From Straminergon stramineum (Eukaryota > Streptophyta > Bryopsida > Hypnales > Calliergonaceae), in assembly GCA_963920665.1 (NCBI GenBank), contig OY987273.1, positions 15,812,501-15,876,500 of the forward strand: a stretch of 64,000 nucleotides of DNA, given 5' to 3'. The notes beneath the pieces are model-generated. The model had not been told where the DNA came from and searched no databases. It was given only the letters and a program-made list of their open reading frames with translations. Made by a program: the position numbers and the translations under genes. This document shows, piece after piece, positions 12,079-24,092 of this stretch. Position 1 is the stretch's first letter; every line of letters begins with the position of its first letter.

Positions 12079-13452
12079 TTTTTTTCAAATCGGCAGATTC
12101 TACGTCCCGATGTCTTGAATGATGTCTTCAAATGTCTACGTGGATGTCTAAATTTTTTTGTTGCCTAAGACATGCCAAAAACATGTAAAAAAATGTCTGA
12201 CATTAGCATGTTTAGGGTACAAACATCTTGAAAAACATGGGTCAACAAGGTCTTGAAAGTGTGCCATATGGCTACCACTTGAGCACCACATCGACACGGG
12301 AAGCTAGCTAGGAATTTTTTTCATCCATTACTTAGGCATGACGTGTCACCTAACGTGGCATGCCACATCGGTGGATATTGTAGGGTGATGTGGAATTCCA
12401 CGTCAGCTTATGTGGCTTTATTTTGGGGCCAACTAGACAAGCTCTAACAATTCATTGAGTGTTGTCCAGGATGTCCAGAAAGACATCTACTTGTTTGTAG
12501 AGACATCCTCCGTGACATCGGAGTCTTCTTCTTCATATCTACGGCAACATACTTGAAATGTTTGTCACAAGCAACGTGAGCAGAATGATGTCCATGTAGA
12601 CGTCAAAGAGAGTGACTGAAAATTTGGGTTGGACACCAGATGGATGCACATAAAGAAGGCATTGATGTTAGTTTGCATCGAGTGATGTCCGATGTGATGT
12701 TTGTGGAGACATGTCTACTAGCAAGTTGCATAAATGATTGTTTCATGAGGATATGTTCCCGAACTTGGAGGTGTCTTGTATGATTTTAGAATGTCTTATA
12801 TGACATCGGCATGTACAACATTTTGCATCCACCAACTGTTGACATAGACACATTCTATATCACGTGTCAATGAAATTCATGCATCATGATGTCTAAGCCA
12901 ACATGACATTCGCATTTTTTCCTAATAAAAGACACGGACTAGTAGGAGCCAGGCTACTCATTTGAATTCATGGATTCACTATAGCTACATTCACATAATG
13001 AAAATAGTCTACCCATACTCCCTGTAATTCTGAAAATATGAAGTTCAAGATCCAAAATTGAATAGTAAAAGAACAAAGAAATATACAAATAACATAACTT
13101 TTCATATAATGAAAATCCAATACAAAAACAACTTTAAGCCTTGTGGAGCTAAAGCACAACTACAAACTACATGTCAACGTGTGGAATTAAGCATACACTA
13201 TAATCGAGAGTTGTCTATTCTGTCATTGTGAGGGAAAAAAGGGCATTCCCTGCAATGTCCCCCAATGTCTAAATAAATGTCTAGATGTCTTGAACAATGT
13301 TATATAAGACATAGTGGGCATCCTATGAGACATATGTAGAAGTTAGTGAAACCATTTTCTTTGACATTAGGCAAGAAAGTTACAAAATTGTACATCCTAG
13401 CATTTGCTCGTACTATTGCATATAATTCTCACCTTTGTATTCATTTCTTCCT
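12079..13452. other. E1 left subterminal and internal region, no gene
   Basis: This region is rich in GATGTCT, AGACATC and ATGTCTA words (dense at 12100-12170, 12480-12790 and 13260-13340) and has a block of ACGTGGC/CCACATC words at 12340-12420, typical of CACTA subterminal repeats. No open frame here has support. The sequence stops at the N gap; on the right contig the same sequence continues 23 bp further to the start of E2-R. Confidence 0.6.
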
Positions 13453-13652
13453 NNNNNNNNNNNNNNNNNNNNNNNNNNNNNNNNNNNNNNNNNNNNNNNN
13501 NNNNNNNNNNNNNNNNNNNNNNNNNNNNNNNNNNNNNNNNNNNNNNNNNNNNNNNNNNNNNNNNNNNNNNNNNNNNNNNNNNNNNNNNNNNNNNNNNNNN
13601 NNNNNNNNNNNNNNNNNNNNNNNNNNNNNNNNNNNNNNNNNNNNNNNNNNNN
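13453..13652. other. Assembly gap, exactly 200 N
   Basis: A run of 200 N, the size of a conventional placeholder. Sequence on both sides is the same 2459-bp block, so the gap probably represents an unmerged overlap rather than missing DNA. Confidence 0.98.
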
Positions 13653-14719
13653 GATGTAGTGCTTATAAAAACTCTCATTTCTTTGGAAAACTCCCAATTT
13701 AATGAATATGATGTTCTCTTCTTCTTCTACTGGGGACATCTTATCCAACATGATGGTCATTCTCTCCTTCCTTGGTGGGGTTTGTTGCATGTGTTGGAAG
13801 TTTTCCGGATGGGTCCGAGCCGGATTTGTCATGACTCCCATCCACTCAATCATATCACTTTGGACTAGTAATCTAGATGTTTGGAAAGCGTCCTTCTTAG
13901 TGAGCTGGGTAGTCGGAACAATTGGCAAGGTGGAAACTTACGATGGTACTACATCTCTAGATACACTCGATTGCCTCATCGGCTCAGATATTGTCTTCCC
14001 GCTCCCATGTATGGCATTCAATACCTAATGAGAGAAGGGCATCCCTTGGGCCTTTCAAACGTAGCTGTTGTGGAACTGATGAAGTCTGCTTAACCGGAAT
14101 TCTTGTAACAAAAGGAATTTCTGGAAACTTCATGAAGTCCATGACCTGATGAGGATCAATGCACCCCAATAGTTGTCACATCTCCTTTGAAATGGATTCC
14201 ATCTGGGTTGAAAAGTCAATCAAGATTGTTACTACCTTCGATCCAGAAACATGCCCCTCCTTAATCAATCAGTCCTAAAAGAGGGCGGTTTTGTTGATGA
14301 CTTTTGTTGGTCTCACCAACAAGTTGGACAAGTTCTTGACGAGATGCAAAGCCTCCCTCTCTCTCTACTTCGATGCTACAAGCTCTCCATCTATCCAATT
14401 CACCCAGGATTGGAGGTTATCCCATTCCTTCTTTAGGTTCGAGATTTTCTCCTCCTTCCGTCTTAGCTCATCCGGATTTGGCAGGCGCTTTACTTCGTCC
14501 AAGACATTCTCTGGCTCAACATTAAGCTCCTTGTCGATTTCAGTGAAGAGCTCCACCAAGTTGTCGTGGTATTCCTGCGCCTACAATACCCAATCGATTC
14601 CAGTCTTGTAGAATGCTGAAACACTTTCCGTTTGCTTCTTCGGAATAGGCAACTTTCCTCGTGACACCGAATCAGTGGACTTTCTCCTCCTTTCCTTGTG
14701 ATCAACCAACTACTCCTCC
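13653..14719 (-). pseudogene. H-family 3' fragment, second appearance (probable assembly duplicate)
   Basis: Same as 10994-12060, with the same frames on the minus strand. It is followed at 14720 by the same E1 left end. It carries no information beyond the first copy, and I expect it to collapse onto it. Confidence 0.7.
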
Positions 14720-16134
14720 CATTATAAGAAAACAATGTTTTTTTCAAATCGGCAGATTCTACGTCCCGATGTCTTGAATGATGTCTTCAAATGTCTACGT
14801 GGATGTCTAAATTTTTTTGTTGCCTAAGACATGCCAAAAACATGTAAAAAAATGTCTGACATTAGCATGTTTAGGGTACAAACATCTTGAAAAACATGGG
14901 TCAACAAGGTCTTGAAAGTGTGCCATATGGCTACCACTTGAGCACCACATCGACACGGGAAGCTAGCTAGGAATTTTTTTCATCCATTACTTAGGCATGA
15001 CGTGTCACCTAACGTGGCATGCCACATCGGTGGATATTGTAGGGTGATGTGGAATTCCACGTCAGCTTATGTGGCTTTATTTTGGGGCCAACTAGACAAG
15101 CTCTAACAATTCATTGAGTGTTGTCCAGGATGTCCAGAAAGACATCTACTTGTTTGTAGAGACATCCTCCGTGACATCGGAGTCTTCTTCTTCATATCTA
15201 CGGCAACATACTTGAAATGTTTGTCACAAGCAACGTGAGCAGAATGATGTCCATGTAGACGTCAAAGAGAGTGACTGAAAATTTGGGTTGGACACCAGAT
15301 GGATGCACATAAAGAAGGCATTGATGTTAGTTTGCATCGAGTGATGTCCGATGTGATGTTTGTGGAGACATGTCTACTAGCAAGTTGCATAAATGATTGT
15401 TTCATGAGGATATGTTCCCGAACTTGGAGGTGTCTTGTATGATTTTAGAATGTCTTATATGACATCGGCATGTACAACATTTTGCATCCACCAACTGTTG
15501 ACATAGACACATTCTATATCACGTGTCAATGAAATTCATGCATCATGATGTCTAAGCCAACATGACATTCGCATTTTTTCCTAATAAAAGACACGGACTA
15601 GTAGGAGCCAGGCTACTCATTTGAATTCATGGATTCACTATAGCTACATTCACATAATGAAAATAGTCTACCCATACTCCCTGTAATTCTGAAAATATGA
15701 AGTTCAAGATCCAAAATTGAATAGTAAAAGAACAAAGAAATATACAAATAACATAACTTTTCATATAATGAAAATCCAATACAAAAACAACTTTAAGCCT
15801 TGTGGAGCTAAAGCACAACTACAAACTACATGTCAACGTGTGGAATTAAGCATACACTATAATCGAGAGTTGTCTATTCTGTCATTGTGAGGGAAAAAAG
15901 GGCATTCCCTGCAATGTCCCCCAATGTCTAAATAAATGTCTAGATGTCTTGAACAATGTTATATAAGACATAGTGGGCATCCTATGAGACATATGTAGAA
16001 GTTAGTGAAACCATTTTCTTTGACATTAGGCAAGAAAGTTACAAAATTGTACATCCTAGCATTTGCTCGTACTATTGCATATAATTCTCACCTTTGTATT
16101 CATTTCTTCCTTGGTGCTTCTCTTTTCTTCGCTT
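14720..16134. other. E1 left end, second appearance, running into E2-R
   Basis: Same as 12061-13452 up to 16111, then 23 bases (16112-16134) of E1 not present before the gap, then element E2-R. This shows what should follow 13452 in a merged assembly. No gene is visible. Confidence 0.75.
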
Positions 16135-17310
16135 CACAGGAAGAAATTATGTTTTTATTGGTGTCGGGCGTTGACATGCTCCTGTCTAAGGCCTGGACAC
16201 TTTATGTCCAACTTGGTGTCAACATGTCTTCTTGTACATCTCTACGTCTACTAGGAGTTGAAGTGGATGTTGGAGATGAAAAAGGGAAATTCGCGTGAAA
16301 AAACATGGTGGTGTTGCTATTTGCATCCACTTTGACGTTGAGATGGTGCCTGACATCATCATGTTCAAATGGTTGTTTGAAAAAACAATATTTGACACGT
16401 TAGCAGTGGGGACCCACTTTGACCGTGGGTCATTTTCATTTACATTATTATATTTTTAAATAACAACGCTGCCCGCTTGAAAAAAAGAGTTGGGTAGCAT
16501 TTTTTGGGCAGGGTATGTTAAAAAGTGATGACGTGGTAGATGACGTGGTCCAAAGATGACGTGGCAAACAATATGCTGACTTGGCAGACACTGCCACGTC
16601 AACAAATTCTTAGTTCAACCATTCTGATGGCCTTCTTTGGAATGCCATGAGCAACTTCAAGACGTCCCAAAAGACATCCACATAGACGTTTAATGTTGTA
16701 AATGATGTCTTAGAGGACCTATTGGCGTTGAGGGTGATCTTCCTATTAATATTCGGGTATTTACATTGAGGCACATGAGACAAGAGGATGTTGATGATGA
16801 GATTAGGATAAGGCAATACGAACATTCCCTAAGACATTCAATGGGGCATGGCAGTCTTCATTGTCTTGCACATGTGCACTTCAACATAAGGTATGTTTGT
16901 CTGAGATGACGTGCATTGAATTTACAAGAATTTAGCTTATGTAGTGTCTAAAGCATGAAACTTTACTATGATGTTTAGGGTGTTCACCATGGAAGATGAT
17001 TTCCAACTATAAATTTCCATAGGGAAAGGTTCATGAGTGCTCTTAATAGTCTAATACAAAAGTTATAAGAACAAGTGGCATGGAGGAGCATGATGATGTG
17101 GGAAACTACAAAGACGTGCATTGCGTAGAGGGTTCACATGAGGCACCTTCAATGCAAATTGGCAATGTCATATGAATTTTTTGGGAGCACTGAAACATGC
17201 ACTAAAATATGCAGTAAGACATACATATCGTCTACGGTATTCTCATGATGTCCGCGCAGACGTCTATGTGTTAGACGACCCCATGCTACGTGTACCAGGG
17301 ACAATGTCAA
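16135..17310. repeat. Subterminal region of E2, right copy, transposase side
   Basis: Mirror of 9752-10927, holding the same GACGTCT/AGACATC and TGACGTGG words and no gene. The terminal 17 bases align with the opposite element end at about 12 positions, so this end is the more degenerate one. Confidence 0.6.
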
Positions 17311-20300
17311 TCAAGCTTCATCGTCGGACACAACATTGTTTCCAAGGATGTCTCTAACGTCTTCTTCGACATCCATGGGATGTCTAATAGGGTCTAATTC
17401 AGCTGCCACTGGCTGCAAGCTAGCAAAGTCACCATCATTTTGCAATTGCAGAATGTCTGGAGTGTCTTTATCAAAGTGGATTGCTCCACGTCTTCCTCTA
17501 ACAACAGTTCGGCACGCTACTTTCCACCCTCGTCGATGCCGATCATCTGAGAAAAACACTTGTTGGCAATGAAGTGGAAAGGCAAATGAATCGGCATGGA
17601 CCTGCCTGTCCATGTTATTGAAGTTTGCCACACTAAAGCCGTACCGGTCCCGTTCAATATTTGGAAAACGAGCGTCTCGAGCCCCACGCACCCAATCGCA
17701 AAGCAGGATGGTAACACAATGATTTCGGTAATCTAAAACCAATATTTCCTCAATGTATCCTACATACTCTTGTGAAACTTCACAAGGCCTCCTGTTCAAA
17801 AGACCCCAATGACATTGCCGGTGAAAAGATGCGACAACACATGAATCTTGTGTAACAAGACCACCTTCCGCACTACGGACGCGCAGATGCATACCATGAC
17901 AATACATTTGACGATGTGATGTTGCATTTCGTTGAGGGGGTTGCGAGTACTGCAACACATCTTGCTGAACATGACGTCCAGAACGCTCTGCTTCTTTCAC
18001 GGTAGATGTCAACCACTGCGTGAAAGGGAGGAAGTCACTCAATTCTTGAGGATACTGGACAGTTCTCCGAGGATGTGAACGCCTTGAACGCCGACGAAAC
18101 TCTTCGCGCTGCTCCCATCTTTGACTCCTTGCCTCAATGTACTCCCTATTTATGGAATCAACCCTCTACATATTTTAAAAAGATCTCCAATATGAAGTGC
18201 AAAAAGTTGGCATATGTTTAGTGAGAAACACCCGCATTGAAACTAACGCTGTATCCAAGAGCATTGGTAATAAATTCCAATTACTAATATGCAAGACAAT
18301 GATGAAAGGAATCTAGGATGCCCTAAAAGCATTCAGACATTAGACATTCCTCGACAATGCTAAGTATCTTGTCAAACACATGGATAGGACAGAGACAACA
18401 TCACAATTGACACAAGAACATCATGATTGACTTTGTTCAACTTACTCGCACCAAGACTCCAAGCACGTGGCGTTGTCAATGACAAATGCATGTACCAACA
18501 AACGTAATTCATCTGACATGGGGCGCTTCTTTGGTGCCTTGCTCCGTATGACCTCATCATTCATGATGGGGTCTTCTTCTACGTCCCATACCCGGTGCTG
18601 CGTTCCTCGAAAATCTTTTATGTACTCCGTGCAAAAGCCAAGAGTGTCTTCATTGTGATATCCTTCTACTATGCTGCCTTCTAGTCGAGCATACGTGCGG
18701 ACATAATCTTTGAGTGTCTTCATGTACCGTTCTATAGGATACATCCATCTACAATGCACTGGTCCACATACAAATAATTGTTGCACAAGGTGTACTAGAA
18801 GATGTGTCATGATGTTCAAAAAAGTTGTTGGAAACTCCTTTTCCAACAAGCATATTGTCATGATCACATCATCCATGACGTCATCTTTGTCTGCCTCTCT
18901 GATTTCTTTTTCACATAGTCGTTGGAAGACTCTGCTAATTTTTATAATAGCCAGTCTCACGTTCTCGTCCAAGATGTTTTGGACTGCCACCGGTAAAATC
19001 TGCATGCAACATAAATTACTTCATTAAAGACATGTGGCCTATTATGTGACCTACATCAGCTAATTGAAGGCTTCCACTTCAACCATAGACGTCTAACAGG
19101 AAAGTTTTCACTGAAATGGACAAGCTCTATGTCTATTCAATTAGCGCAATTAGACACAGTCTATCCAGTTGAGTGTTGTAACAGACAACAACGCTTCCAG
19201 CACAGTGTCTACTACAACAGTATCATGGACAAAGCATGCTCATCATGAGCCCACTGGTGGATTTTCTAGACGTTTGCATTGGTGGGTTGTGTAGACAGCA
19301 TTCACTTATAACAACTACCATGGGATTGTGTGGCTCACTTGTTGCATAAGCACGTGGTAGTCATGTGTCTTCATGTACTGAAGTCTTCCATCTTGGAATC
19401 GTTTGTGAATGGACCCCACGTAGTTTGTTGGGGTGCGAATTTTGCATATAATGTCCATGAATTCCGTTCGCTCTTCTGGGGTCATGATGTAAGGCACATG
19501 GGGCATGTAAAAATCATCTTGTTGACGACGTGGATCTTGTAGCCAAATTTCTTCGCGAATCCCCAACTCTTGTGCATCAACTCGACTTCCAGGGCTGTCG
19601 TTCATAGCAAGAAGCGTCTTCACTATATTCTCGCACAAATTCTTCTCACAGTGCATGACGTCCAAAATGTGCCGTTCCAGAAGATGCTGCAGAAGTGGAC
19701 ATCTTCATTGTTAGACACAGAGTACAACTGTGCACACCTACGGCGTCTACAACATCGGAATTTACATCACAAGTGCGTCACCGTACAACCTAAGTTATAG
19801 AAGCTATAAAATGCTCACCTGAAAGTAGTCAAGTTCGTATAAAGCAGAAAGCCTTTTCACCCCAGTAAAACGAACCGGGTCGTCTGGTCCATCTTCTTTC
19901 CCACCCAAATCCAGATATGATTGCCGCAATGCAGCATATCGGACGACGTCTGAACCGGTCATTCGAGCTGGTCTACCACGATGCTCTGTACAACCATTGA
20001 ATCGAAGATTCCGACGATATGGATGATTACGACGTAAATACCTGCGTATGCCACCATAAACAATCTTGGACCCTCTTACACTTCGATCTGCGCGGACATC
20101 ACCCGTCCACGCCATTCTAGAATCTGTCTGAGGTCCACAATCTGGACATCCTCTATAACCCTTGCAACAAAGACCAGAGATGAGGCCGTATGCTAGAAAA
20201 TCAGATATAGTCCACAACAACAACCCCCGCATGATGAACTGCCTTGAACCTGCAGGTTTAGAGAAATCTTGCGCTGCAACCCCTTGCCAAAGGGCATGTA

Positions 20301-21627
20301 GCTCCCGAAGTAGTGGTCGCAAAAACACATCCAAGTTCTTCGAAGTTGGGGAATGTTTCCCTGAAATGAGAATGCTTAATGAAATAAAGAACTTCTTAGT
20401 TACAAACCATGGCTCAAAGTTATAAATCAATATGAGCACGGGCCATGTAGACCAAGTGGTGTTGCTCAATTTGAAAGGGTTCACGCCATCCAATGCCAAT
20501 GCCAGACGTAAATTCCTGTCTTCAGCACCAAAGTTGGCAAAGACAGTGTCTGAATTGACATGCTTCCAAGCGGGGCTATCCACCACTAAACGCATGATGC
20601 CATCTTCACTGACATGCTTCGTCCAACCGGTCAACATCTGGGCCAACTCTGAAGATCGAAACATGCGTCTCAACCTTGGAATCAAGGGAAAATGCCGAAT
20701 TACTCTCGCTGGTATGGAATTTGAGCCCTCCAACCATCGTGATTTAGTGCACTTAGGACAAGTGCTCAGCTCTGCATGCTCCGCCTCATATAGCACACAT
20801 CCACTTGGGCAAGCGTGGATGTTGTTGTACTCTAGGCCCAACTTCTTCATCATCTTCTTAGCCTCATAATGGCTACTTGGCATGTTATTGCCTTGTGGTA
20901 GCAAGTCCGATGACAAATACTGCAACAATTCATCCGCAAACTTGTTACTCACATGAAAGACTGCACACATATTCATGATGATGATGGTGGCTGAGAGAAT
21001 ACTACAAGTTGCATCCAAGTACACTGGGGTGGTGGTGTGCTCGTACAGACGTTCCATATTATCCACTCTATCATCTTCTTCATCCGCCTCTATGGACTCA
21101 AGGATGGGCTCAGACGCCATGGTAGCTGCATGCAATGTGTCGCCACGATCAAAAGCCTCTAAGACTTGCCGTTCAACATCATGTCCAACATCCATTGCAT
21201 TGTCTTCGTCATGTGGTACGAAGCCAACATTGTGATCCTCCATTTCATTGTCGTGGATGTTGTCTGCAACGCCAATGTTGTTGCCTTCAATATCTGCGTC
21301 ATTGTCAATGACATCGTCACCATAAGCTTGGTCTTCTACCCAAATGCCATTATGAGGATAACCATCTGGAGGGTCCCCTCCAACCATCGACTTCATAAGG
21401 AAGTCATCTCGACCCCTCTCACAAAGATGTTTTCTAATAGTGTCTATGGCACGGCGTGGCCCTCCATGACAGGTCCGGCAAGGGCAACGATAATTCTGCA
21501 AATCCATCTCCCTTGCCACCCTCAACTCTGTTTGAAAGATGAGGTTTGACACGGGAATGTGGCGGAGAACTCGACCATCGTGGTTGATTCTAATTCGGGC
21601 CCCTCGTAGCGGGGCTTCACGCACCAT
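17311..21627 (-). CDS. CACTA transposase (Tnp2/Transposase_21 type), intact, right copy
   Basis: Exons on the minus strand are 21627-19819, 19686-19339, 18999-18446 and 18163-17311, the exact mirror of the left copy. They encode the same 1187 residues with no stop. Domain order is transposase-associated Cys motif, acidic linker, Tnp2 core, DUF4218-like and DUF4216-like. Two undamaged copies are unusual in a region where most other coding sequence is decayed. It diverges from the ORF1 gene across a 2.4-kb spacer and reads toward the degenerate element end. This protein would be expected to cut at CACTA-type ends, its own and possibly those of E1 (inference). Confidence 0.92.
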
Positions 21628-24092
21628 GGTTGTATATGCTTCTTTAGCTTCACATAGGGCTAAGAGCCTTGGAAGAAAGTTGAAGAAGCCCTCCTACTGC
21701 AACAAGATGCAATGACACACATGCAACACGTTAAGACTTTGGTTTTGCACAAAACCATCACAAAACTGAACATTGGAAGTGGCAAACTGCTGTACACATA
21801 GTTGCCGGAAGCCTACCATAGTTGACTTCACAATGCTATCATGGACACTGTAAAAGACGTACTATGTCCAAAAACAAGGAAAAAACATCTTCATAGACAT
21901 GAAGGACAAATGGGATGTGGTCTACCAAAGCAATTTTCTATACTCTAGAAAGTCAAAGTAGACTTCTTTTTTGACACATGATCCTTGTTCTAAACATGCT
22001 AGCATGTGCATCCATGATACTACTACTTCCCAAATGAAGACCCTAAACAAGCACATTCATTTCACTCATTATATTGTAAGCCAAATACAAAGACTACCTC
22101 CTCTGACACTGTACTAGATGTACATCATATTTGAAATTGCACACATACATGTCATGAATTGTATAGTACGAAATACCAAATATCCGGGATAAATGCCATA
22201 TCATATCACTTTAAAAACATAGTGTCCGAATGGACAAGTCTAATTCTATTAACCATCTTGAAATTGATATAGTTTGTCCAAATCGACAAGGAATTATCTG
22301 GAAAAAGTCAATTTTGACATTGAAAACTATCATCAACATTAGACTAGACATTACTCTATGTAATGATGACTTGCACCTATGAAACCTGGAGCTTCAATTC
22401 ATGCTGACTATGTGGTTCTCTTCCCATTCCTTCAGATATTGATTGCCAACTTTTGTTGCTATTGCTAGTCTAGGGAAGAGAAGGATCTCTTCTTCACTAG
22501 AGGCAACTAAAAAGTCCCATGATGTGTGTCGTTTAGCAGACCAATGAAGCATTATAGAATAGATGGAGTTTGCGGGACTATTTTCCATTTCTGTGTAGCA
22601 CGAAAAACATAGCTGTTAACATATTTGTGGGTATAAGATATATAGATCCCCTAGCACTTCTGGATGTCCACTACTTTCATGTACTTAAGGTCATTCAATT
22701 CTAAAAGCACAAGCAAATTAACATAGACCCCCTTCTCTTGATGGAAATTGATGATGTCATGGAAGAAATAAGGGTGAGCTTAAGAGTCTTCATTCTAGTC
22801 ATGAATGAAAAAACAAAATAGAACCACCATCTTTAATTCCCCTAAGGAAAAAAAATAGCAATGACCAATGTCCACATTGCTAGGACACAATTTAGTAATG
22901 AGGTCTGCATCGACGGGAACATGTCTAAAATGACCCTAAACTGACCCAAGAGGTTGTAAGTAACATGTCTTAATTGACAGAGAGTGTCTATATTGATCAT
23001 GTTCATTTCAATAGAAAATATGGAAGCATCTCCGGCGCTGTAAATGCTTTCAATTTCCTAATGCCCCTTTAGGAAAAAATTTGTAGGCCCTTAAAGCCCA
23101 CTTAGAAAAGAAATGGAGACATCTTTTGCACCCAAATCCAAAAAAATATGAAAACATGTGTAGGCCTCCAAGCATTCAATAACCCCAAAAGGAGGAACAT
23201 CCATCCCACTAAAGAAAACAAACATGAGCACATCTGTAGTATCCCAAATCCGTCTTAGGAAATAACAAAAGAAGATAAAAGGGTCCAAATTCATAGGTCC
23301 ACATACACTAATTATGTCCACATTCAAAAACAAATGTCTAAAATGACAAAGAATGGACCAAAAATGTCCGAACTAACACATCTCAGATTGATTGAAAGTG
23401 TCCAAATTGACAATGTTCATTTGAACTAAAAATATGGAAACATGCGTAACATCTGAAATGTCTCTACTGTTTTCAAGTAATCTCATGAAAAAAATTTGCA
23501 AGCCTCCAAGCCGCCTATTAAAAACTCAAATGTGCAAACATGTGTAGGCCTCCAAGCATCCTCATAAAATCAACAAAAATGTGCAAACATGTGTAGGCCT
23601 CCAAGCATCCTCATAAAATCAACAAAAATGTGCAAACATGTGTAGGCCTCCAAGCATCCTCATAAAATCAACAAAAATGTGCAAACATGTGTAGGCCTCT
23701 AAGCATCCTCATAAAATCCAAAAAAATGTGCAAACATGTGTAGGCCTCCAAGCATCCTCATAAAAAAAAATATGGAAACATGGACAAGCCTCCAAGATTT
23801 TTAAATTATATTATACTACTGTTGTTGTCATCTATTTTGACAAAAATGGTTTAAAAAGGCGTGCCACCTGGGGCTCTTAGATGTCTTACAAGACATTGGA
23901 ATGGACGTTATGATGTTGTATACAACATCGTGATGCCACAGATCTTCATTCTAGCGACAATCAACAATCGTGACTACGGAACCCTAAAAAGGTGGACGCC
24001 TGCTTTTGCCTGTCGCCTAGAACCCTAACGCATCTTTTGCAGACTGTTCAGAACTTTAGCTTTGGAATTGAGAGCAATTTTTTGTGTGCAAC
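21628..24092. other. Divergent intergenic region of E2, right copy
   Basis: Mirror of 2970-5434. It holds the 18-bp palindrome at 23912-23929 and the 49-bp tandem array at about 23527-23761. No gene is supported. Promoters for both divergent genes should lie here. Confidence 0.6.
23527..23761. repeat. 49-bp tandem repeat, about 5 units (E2 right copy)
   Basis: Reverse complement of the array at 3301-3535, same unit number and the same variant unit. Confidence 0.9.

Larger units (their letters stand above)
10994..13452. other. Terminal segment of left contig, repeated at 13653-16111
   Basis: This 2459-bp block is repeated in direct orientation at an offset of 2659 on the other side of the N gap. 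It runs exactly up to the gap here and starts exactly at the gap there, which is the geometry of two contigs that overlap but were not merged. It covers the H 3' fragment and the left end of E1. Treat one of the two copies as artefactual until read coverage is checked. Confidence 0.88.

Noticed and set aside
13346..13928. Open frames running through the N gap
   Set aside because: They exist only because N codons contain no stops.
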